Source: Azolla pinnata
Taxonomy: Eukaryota > Streptophyta > Polypodiopsida > Salviniales > Salviniaceae
Direction: 5' to 3'
Assembly (NCBI GenBank): GCA_037176905.1
Contig: JBBBWG010005814.1
Location: forward strand, 1 to 27,487
DNA length: 27,487 nucleotides
Shown: in pieces, positions 21,666 to 27,487 of the stretch
How positions within the stretch are numbered: position 1 is the first letter of the stretch
Layout: each line of letters opens with the position of its first letter
Notes under the pieces: generated by a model
Told to the model about the DNA's origin: nothing
What the model saw: the letters and a program-made list of their open reading frames with translations, nothing else
The model's database searches: none
Translations under genes and position numbers: made by a program

Positions 21666-21767
21666 TCAAATTTGTAACGACACGTACTATTTGTCATATA
21701 TATACATACAGATAAGGATAGAATTATGATGTAAATGCCATTTTAGATTTAATCTCTCTTTCCGATG

Positions 21768-21800
21768 TTCCAGAAAGTTCTGGAACTTTCTAGAAGCTTC
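21768..21800 (+). promoter_or_regulatory. Seven-unit heat-shock element array
   Basis: TTC, GAA, TTC, GAA, TTC, GAA, TTC occur at 21768, 21773, 21778, 21783, 21788, 21793 and 21798, each exactly 5 bp apart, with no mismatch. The eukaryotic HSE is alternating nGAAn/nTTCn pentamers bound by HSF trimers, and three units already suffice for binding. It ends 63 bp before TATAAATA, a normal promoter distance. Confidence 0.85.
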
Positions 21801-21863
21801 TACATGGATCTCTCTTATCTTGCATGTAAGACCCTCTTCTTGCATGCATGAGTTCTAGAATTG

Positions 21864-21871
21864 TATAAATA
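21864..21871 (+). promoter_or_regulatory. TATA box of the LTR-like promoter
   Basis: TATAAATA followed by ATAGGGGTTC, downstream of the heat-shock element and upstream of the Gag remnant on the same strand. Confidence 0.6.
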
Positions 21872-21876
21872 TAGGG

Positions 21877-21904
21877 GTTCACCTTTATCCTAATAAAGGT
21901 GAAC
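21877..21904. repeat. 12-bp inverted repeat around AATAAA
   Basis: GTTCACCTTTAT (21877-21888) and ATAAAGGTGAAC (21893-21904), loop CCTA. The right arm carries AATAAA (21892-21897), so it may be the poly(A) hairpin of an LTR R region. Confidence 0.7.
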
Positions 21905-22039
21905 AAGGTCACGGAATCAATACTCAGCTTCGTCTATCTTGCACTTCTGACTCATCTCTTTCACCCTTGCCTAGCTCTGTTCTGCTTTTCTGTATCTATC
22001 TGACAGTTTGTTCACCTTCCCCATTTCCCAAGCCTCAAC

Positions 22040-23005
22040 ATGTTTGATTCTATCGAGAAATTAAATAAACTTATAAATGTCATGCATCAACTTCAACTTG
22101 AGAATAACAACCTTCAGGAATTGCTACGGAAGCTTCAAGCTGGAATGCCAATGGAACTCGAGGAAGGAAAAACTGATTCTCCTCATACAACAAATCTTCT
22201 ACTTGTAGAGCTTGGTCCCTCATCAACACTTTCTCTAACTCCTCTCCATCCCACTATAAGTATTGAGCCCAAGGTGAGTTTACTTGACAAGTTCAATAAC
22301 ACAAGGATGCGCTTCTGAGGGTTCATAAATTAGATCAAGCTTATTATCTAACTACAGCCCCAATGATATTTGGATGACTTTCCTCAAGTTGGTCTCATTG
22401 GAAACTTTCTCTCAGGAGCTTCATAAGCTTGGTTTGCACCATTGGTCAAAACATTTTCACCACTTCTACATGACTTCCCTGCCTTTTTGGTAGAGTTTGA
22501 AGCGACATTTGGGGATACGGACCGACGTTGAACAACCATCACTAAACTCTATTCATTACAACAAGGTATGCATCCTGTGTCCGTCTATGACTCTGAATTT
22601 CGACAATTAGCATGTGGTGTTGAGTGGGATGGCCAAGCGTTTTGTGACCATTTTTGTTGAGGCCTTCAAAGTGATGTTAAAAATTTACGAAACTTCTTGG
22701 AGCCTACTTCCTTGTCGCAAGTTATCATACAAGCAGTCTGTTGTGACAACCGGCTTTTTGAGTTTCGTCAAGAGGAATAAACGATATCAAGGTGGCAACC
22801 TGTTTCGAGAACCCCTCAAACATCGTCATCCAATGACCATGTGCTGATTGAAATCGACTGAGCTCGGGCTCCACTCATCAAGGCTAAATGAAGGTTTTGA
22901 CAAATGAATGGGCTATGTTTATATTGTGGTGCCTCCATTCATCTAGTTCGTTTTTGCCCAATAAAAAATGACCGGCGACAATTCTTTATAACTAGACGGC
23001 CTAAC
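22040..23005 (+). pseudogene. Decayed Ty3/gypsy-like Gag with CCHC zinc knuckle
   Basis: An intact start (MFDSIEKLNKLINVMHQLQL, coiled-coil-like, rich in Leu/Asn/Gln) runs to a stop at 22316. Gag-like pieces then continue in shifting frames: HDFPAFLVEFEATFGDTDRR near 22466, YDSEFRQLACGVEWDGQAFC near 22590, and DNRLFEFRQE near 22745. A knuckle C-LY-C-GASI-H-LVRF-C (CX2CX4HX4C) lies at about 22922-22963. The arrangement matches the capsid-plus-knuckle Gag of Ty3/gypsy elements related to the sushi class. Several frameshifts and stops make it inactive. It is cut at 23006 by the end of a copia LTR. Confidence 0.7.
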
Positions 23006-23349
23006 TGTTGGGTGAGACCGTCAGGCGGAACAAGACACTAACTTCCAGCAGTATGTTGGAGATGTCAAGAGGTAGATTAGAACAAAGAGAAGATCAGATC
23101 TGAAGGAGGAGGCTTCAGATCTAAGGTGGTGAGAAGTGGCGGCAGATGTACAAGAGAGAGTGAGAGAGAGGGATAAGCACAAGAATAGAACTTCTATTCA
23201 CAGGAGTAGGAGCAACCAACTTTGGACGGCCATACAAGATTGGTATTTATACCCCCAAGCTAGGGCTGAAGCATTTTTGACTTATTACAAATATGACCCG
23301 TTCACTTATGGAAAATGTGAACACGGCCATTAGATGCCCGTATTCGACA
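23006..23349 (-). repeat. 3' LTR of the copia element
   Basis: 344 bp with TGT...ACA ends: on the minus strand TGTCGAATACGG at 23349 to CACCCAACA at 23006. It follows directly a purine tract (minus ATTACGGGGGAG) and contains a TATA box (minus TATAAATA at 23251-23244). The partner LTR is not in the window, so LTR identity could not be compared and the target duplication could not be verified. Confidence 0.75.
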
Positions 23350-23481
23350 CTCCCCCGTAATGAGCGTGTTCCAAAGAATTCGTAAAGAAGAAAAAAGGAT
23401 ATACAAATTTTATAGATCTAACAAGGGGCTGATATACTACGGAAAAGTACAATCGAAAAAGTACGATCGTAAAAGGTACGA

Positions 23482-25625
23482 CTATTTCCACAGTTTGTCC
23501 AGAATCAGCTCCATGCCCATCCGATCCCGTAGAGACCGAAATCGGACCGTCGAAAGACTTTTGGTCATCACGTCCGCAACATTGTCAATCGTAGAGACCT
23601 TCTCTAGACTGAGTTTCTCCTTAGTTGCGCAATTCTGAATGAAGTGGTACCGGACCTCGATATGCTTGGAAGCATTGTGATGTACCGGATTCTTCGCTAA
23701 AGCGTCGGCTCCCTGGCTGTCGTTGAGCACAGTCGGAATCCATTTCGGATTAACTTGTCGAAACGTACAAGCTAGTCGTCCGAGCCAAAGCTTCCTTTGT
23801 TGCGTCTAACGCAGCTACGTACTCTGCTTCGGTCGTACTTGTAGCCGTACAATCCTATAGTTTTGATTTCCACAAAATGGCGCCGTACCCAAACCTGAAG
23901 AAGTATCCGAACGTTGATTTCCGACTGTCGAGACTGCTCGCGTAATCTGAGTCGGTGTAGCCTATTAGGCCTAAGGGTTCATTCGGTCCGAATTTGATGC
24001 CGTAGTCTTTTGTGCCAACCAGATATCTGAAGATATGCTTCACTGCGTTCCAGTGTGGGCGGCCAGGATTGTGCATGAATCTGCTGACGAAGCCAATCGC
24101 ATGCGCTATGTCTAGCCGCGTCGCGACCATAGCGTACATCAATGAGCCAACAACCGGAGCGTATGGTACCGACTTCATATGGTCCCCCTCCGGACCGGGT
24201 GTCGGGCAGTCCTTCCGTGACAGTCGAAGGTTGGCAGGTAGCGGTGTCGTAGCAAATCGAGTCGTATGCATGCTGAATCGATCCAAAATTCGTCGGATGT
24301 AGTCGGACTGAGACAGATACAACTGTCGCAAATGTCGATTCCATGTAATCTTCATCCCGAGAATATGATGCGCCAGACCAAGGTCCTTCATCGCGAATTT
24401 CAGCAGCATTTGCCGTTGGAGCTCGAGCGGCAAGCTCTCCGATATGTCGACCGAAGAGCAGCATATCGTCCACGTACAGGATGAGGAAGATGGGACTCCC
24501 ATCTGGTGCGTCCTTACTGTACAAGCAATGGTCCTCATTCGATCAACCGTACGAAATTGTCGAACTTCCTATACCATTGCCGCGGAGCTTGTTTCAATCC
24601 GTACAAGCTCTTCCGTAACCGACATAGGAGATATTCACGGCCTGGTGATGCAAAGCCTTGCGGCTGTTCCATATATACTTCCTCGTCTAGATCACCATGG
24701 AGGAATGACGTTTTCACATCCAACTGAAGAAGCTCTAAGTCCCCGAGTGCGACTACGCCGAGGAGGAAACGAAGGGTTTTCATCTTAACGATGGGTGAGA
24801 AGACTTCGTCGAAGTCTACGCTGTACTCTTGCCGAAACCCTTTGGCTACGATGCGCGCCTTATACTTCGGACTGGAGGAATCGAACACTTGTTTGAGTCG
24901 ATAGACCCACTTGCACGACAGTGCTTTCCGATTCCGCGGAAGTTCCACCGAGTCCCAAGTCTCGTTTGCTCGGATAGAGTTCATTTCGGACTCCATTGCA
25001 AGTTGCCAACTTGCAGCATCCGTAGCTTCGATCGCTTCTCTGTATGTCGTAGGTTCACCGGCGTCCGTAAAGAACAAGTCGGGAGAGTATCTCTCAGGTG
25101 GCTGCAACAGTCTTTTCGATCGACGTGGAATGAGTGAGCTAGCCAGTTTTGGTGCGGTCGTACTCCGCACGTCCGAACTGGTCGGACCAATAGTAGCTGT
25201 ACTACTCGGATTTTCCGGAGGTACGGCTCCTTCTGTACTAAGAGAGTCGGCTGACCGTGAAGCCGAACTCGTATGCTGTGCTGATCCATCCAGAGGAGTA
25301 GGTACGTCCGCAAACGTAACTCTTCGTAATTCTATCGGGTGCTCGGCAGCCTTGTGCATTGCGGACTCGTTGAAGACTACGTCCGAACTTCGGACGACTT
25401 GGTGAGTCTCCGAGTCCCATAAGCGATAGCCGAAACTTCCGTCAGGGCCATATCCTAGGAAAATGCATTTCCGTGACCGTGACTCGAGTTTACGATGCTC
25501 GTCCCTTGGCACAAGTGCGTATGCTTCACATCCAAATATCCGCAGCTTTCTGTAATCCGGTTTTCTTCCTGTTCAAAGCTCTTGCGGAATTTTTGATCCA
25601 AGATGCCTACTGTGCAATAATTGCA
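23482..25625 (-). pseudogene. Broken copia pol: integrase end, reverse transcriptase, RNase H
   Basis: On the minus strand, LRIFGCEAYALVPRDEHRK and CIFLGYGPDGSFGYRLW (integrase end) precede a Ser/Thr/Pro linker. RT motifs follow: NETWDSVELP, KWVYRLKQ, YKARIVAKGF, DFDEVFSPIVK, QLDVKTSFLHGDL and YGLKQAPRQWY. The catalytic YVDD lies at 24476-24465, and RNase H includes GYTDSDYAS and HIEVRYHFI. Breaks: a TGA near 25580 where Trp is usual (PQEL*TGRKP), a frameshift at about 24540, a second at about 24445, TAG at 23855-23857 where Gln is usual, and a further shift at about 23730-23770. It cannot encode a functional polyprotein. Confidence 0.88.
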
Positions 25626-26748
25626 CGTCCGTAAATCCCTAGACTTACTTCGGTTTCTCGTCGTGTTCGGCTCGCGCGAGGAACTTCTTCCACGATGTTG
25701 CCGTCGATCACCCGTACTCTGTACGATGTCGCGAAATTACGACGAGGATGCGTGAACGTTGAGGCAGGACCCCGGGGCCTCCGACCAGAGGATTCCAAAT
25801 ACCGAGATATTATGATTGATGACTTAGCTTGAATGTATAAATTCGAAATAATTTTCTTTATTATAGAGAAGAAATCACAATCAATCCCGAAATCGGAATT
25901 AGAAAGGATTGGGATATAGTGAAAGTACCAAATTAGGATTTAGAATTCAGAAGACTTGGCTTAGATCAGAGATTTAGGGTTTGAGTTCTGCCGCCTATGC
26001 AGACTAGGCACCCTCTAGGGTCCCGAGTTTTACCCGAATTCCTCTTTTTATCGAAGGCTTGGCTTCTCCTGCATGAAAGAACTGGAGTTCGCATCTCCAG
26101 CTCCGTCGCATGACTCCCACGTGGCGTTCTCTTTAGTTGTGTGTCTCTCATGTGGCGTTTACTTTTGCATGGCCTTCACGTTGGTGCGACCGGCCCGCGT
26201 ACACGATCGTATTCGTCCGCCTGCACACGACACGGGCCGCACTCGTCTGACTTCGATTACGGGCCGCCACACTCATCCGACTACGACTATGGCCGCCGCA
26301 CTCGTACTCGCAAAACTACGCATCGCGGACATTACGGAAAAGCTACCACCTGCTCAGAGCATTACAAAGCACCTCGAAGAACACAAATGAAAATTATATT
26401 TTAAGGTCGACTTATATGCTGCTTGATCTGAACCGCACCTACTCATGTGAGACATCTCACTTTTCCGCTTAACCGAGACTCCTATCTTGATTTATTCGTA
26501 ACTTTAACCGTACTTGTTCGATTAACATGCCGTAAAATACATTTGAAAGTTCTTGGGGACCTTAATCTCCTCGCATCAAGGTACTAGGCTAACATAAAAT
26601 TATTGCGTTTCATATCGTGTGTGAAGAGACACACGACATTCACCCTCACCAAACCTGCACATCGTCTGGTATGTGCCAATTTCGGTGAGGTTTCTCCTGT
26701 TGGTTATTTTACTTGACTGTCGATGCTCAAGACAGAATCGTCTAGAGC
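25626..26748 (-). mobile_element. Probable 3' UTR/LTR of the minus-strand gypsy element plus unassigned junction
   Basis: Lies directly downstream of the gypsy integrase stop on the minus strand, where a 3' untranslated region and LTR are expected. No gene seen. Contains CGTGTGTCTCTTCACACACG (a small palindrome, 26614-26633) and a GC-rich stretch of CGACTACG/GGGCCGC words at 26200-26300. The 25626-25800 part has an open minus frame (EEVPRASRTRRETEVSLGIYG) that I cannot assign; it is neither clear copia integrase nor clear LTR. Exact LTR ends not determined. Confidence 0.35.
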
Positions 26749-27487
26749 TTAGAATCCGATTTCAATTCTATCTCTTCTCTTGAAGACCTTGATTCTTTTA
26801 CCAGCAATTGGCAAGGCAAGGAGTGTACCATCAAGTTCCGCCAAATGATAGGTCGCATTATCTCCGACTTTCTTCACTATATATGGTCCAAACCATGGTT
26901 GCGAAAATTTTCGAGCCGTACTATGTTGGTTGTCTAAGCTACTATCGTAGACAAGTACCCAATCTCCTTCAACGATCTTCCTTGGACGAAGTTGATGTCG
27001 TTTGTCGAAGTCCGTCTTGTTCTTCAATCTTGCATCCTTCAGTCGTGCTTTAGTGAATTCTATATTGTCTGTCCTCTGCTCCAATTGTCGAATCCTCAAA
27101 GCTAGTAGATCTTCTCTGCTTATCTCGTCTTGCCATGGCAATACTTTGTTCCACTGGCATTATCGGCTTTTGTCCGAATATAAGTTCTGCTAGCATGTAT
27201 CCCGTCACCGTGCTATGAGTAGTCCTGTCAGCCCATAGAGCAAACGGCAATAGACGCGGCCATTCTCCTATCTTCCCGTGGCAAGCTTTCACTAAAGCCT
27301 TCATAATCGGTCCATGCCCACGTTCCACTTTCCCGTTCGCTTCCGGATTGTATGCCATGGTAAGAGATAACTTGACTCCCATTCTGGAGAAGAATTCTCT
27401 AGCTTCGTTGGCATCCAGCTCACCTCTATCAGCCACTATCTTGCCGACGCATCCATACCTGCAAATAACATCTTCAAGAAGGAATCT
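26749..27487 (-). pseudogene. Ty3/gypsy integrase C-terminal half, frameshifted, runs off the window
   Basis: From the window edge (27487) the minus frame reads GCVGKIVADRGELDANEAR, FFSRMGVKLSLTMAYNPEAN and GKVERGHGPIMKAL: the second Asp and final Glu region of the DDE integrase core. About 27140 a one-base shift moves the open frame to LLALRIRQLEQRTDN, KIVEGDWVLVYD and the GPY/F module WFGPYIVKKVGDNATYHL, ending in KRIKVFKRR at a stop near 26749. The GPY/F module and integrase-last order identify Ty3/gypsy. No chromodomain follows. RT/RNase H would lie beyond the window. Confidence 0.82.

Larger units (their letters stand above)
21673..22005 (+). mobile_element. Candidate 5' LTR of a plus-strand Ty3/gypsy-like element
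   Basis: Lies just before a decayed Gag and has promoter architecture: a heat-shock element array (21768-21800), TATAAATA (21864-21871), and an AATAAA within a 12-bp inverted repeat (21877-21904). The limits proposed (TGTAACGACA... to ...CTATCTGACA) are a TGT/ACA guess. There is no second LTR copy in the window and I could not identify a primer-binding site, so the boundaries are uncertain though the promoter nature is well supported. Confidence 0.45.
23006..25625 (-). mobile_element. 5'-truncated Ty1/copia retrotransposon (minus strand)
   Basis: From right to left on the minus strand: the C-terminal end of integrase, reverse transcriptase, RNase H, a purine-rich tract (GGGGGAG) and the 3' LTR at 23349-23006. 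Domain order integrase-RT-RNase H is diagnostic for Ty1/copia. Gag, protease and most of the integrase are missing in this window. It sits inside the gypsy-like Gag in opposite orientation, so it inserted later. Confidence 0.85.

Noticed and set aside
26200-26300. Repeated CGACTACG/GGGCCGC words that might be a CRISPR-like or regulatory array
   Set aside because: Irregular spacing and no constant repeat; lies in probable LTR/UTR of a retrotransposon in a plant genome.

Overview
The window is nuclear DNA of a land plant. It holds two recognisable intron-containing plant genes in convergent orientation: a UBP26/USP48-type ubiquitin protease and the Tha4/TatA subunit of the chloroplast Tat translocase. 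It also holds a short plant-type (CCCTAAA) telomere-like stretch and several plant transposon families (CACTA, Ty1/copia, Ty3/gypsy). I cannot name the species. The transposon proteins recall seed-free plants to me, but that is a weak impression.

Left part (1-5454) is transposon and repeat DNA. It contains AT-rich ATGCATAT/GATGAATATG words, a GC-richer satellite of GCGGTAAAT units (about 440-1150), a decayed CACTA (En/Spm) transposase (about 1157-2570), and repeat-rich DNA with short GTCGC-type palindromes, an interstitial telomeric tract (4214-4286) and an exact-spacing 162-bp duplication. A CACTA-type terminus follows, ending at 5454. 5455-7700 is AT-rich and mostly featureless, with a decayed unidentified coding stretch on the minus strand and two related hairpins.

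Middle part (7701-17230) is the UBP26-like gene on the plus strand. It is preceded by about 470 bp of CCA/CAT microsatellite, an (AG)24 tract and a small upstream ORF. I reconstruct 13 exons giving 1058 residues with all GT/AG junctions in phase: USP catalytic domain, three DUSP modules and a C-terminal ubiquitin-like domain. Downstream, 17231-18710 is the shared convergent 3' region, and Tha4 lies on the minus strand (exons 20882-20786, 20504-20269, 18821-18711; 147 residues). One gene acts on nuclear chromatin and the other in the thylakoid, and nothing suggests a joint function.

Right part (about 21670-27487) is layered retrotransposons. A plus-strand promoter/LTR-like segment carries a seven-unit heat-shock element array and a TATA box, followed by a decayed Gag with a CCHC knuckle. 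That Gag is cut at 23006 by the 3' LTR of a minus-strand Ty1/copia element whose pol is broken by frameshifts and stops. The copia pol is lost near 25620, beyond which lies the 3' end of a minus-strand Ty3/gypsy element running off the window.
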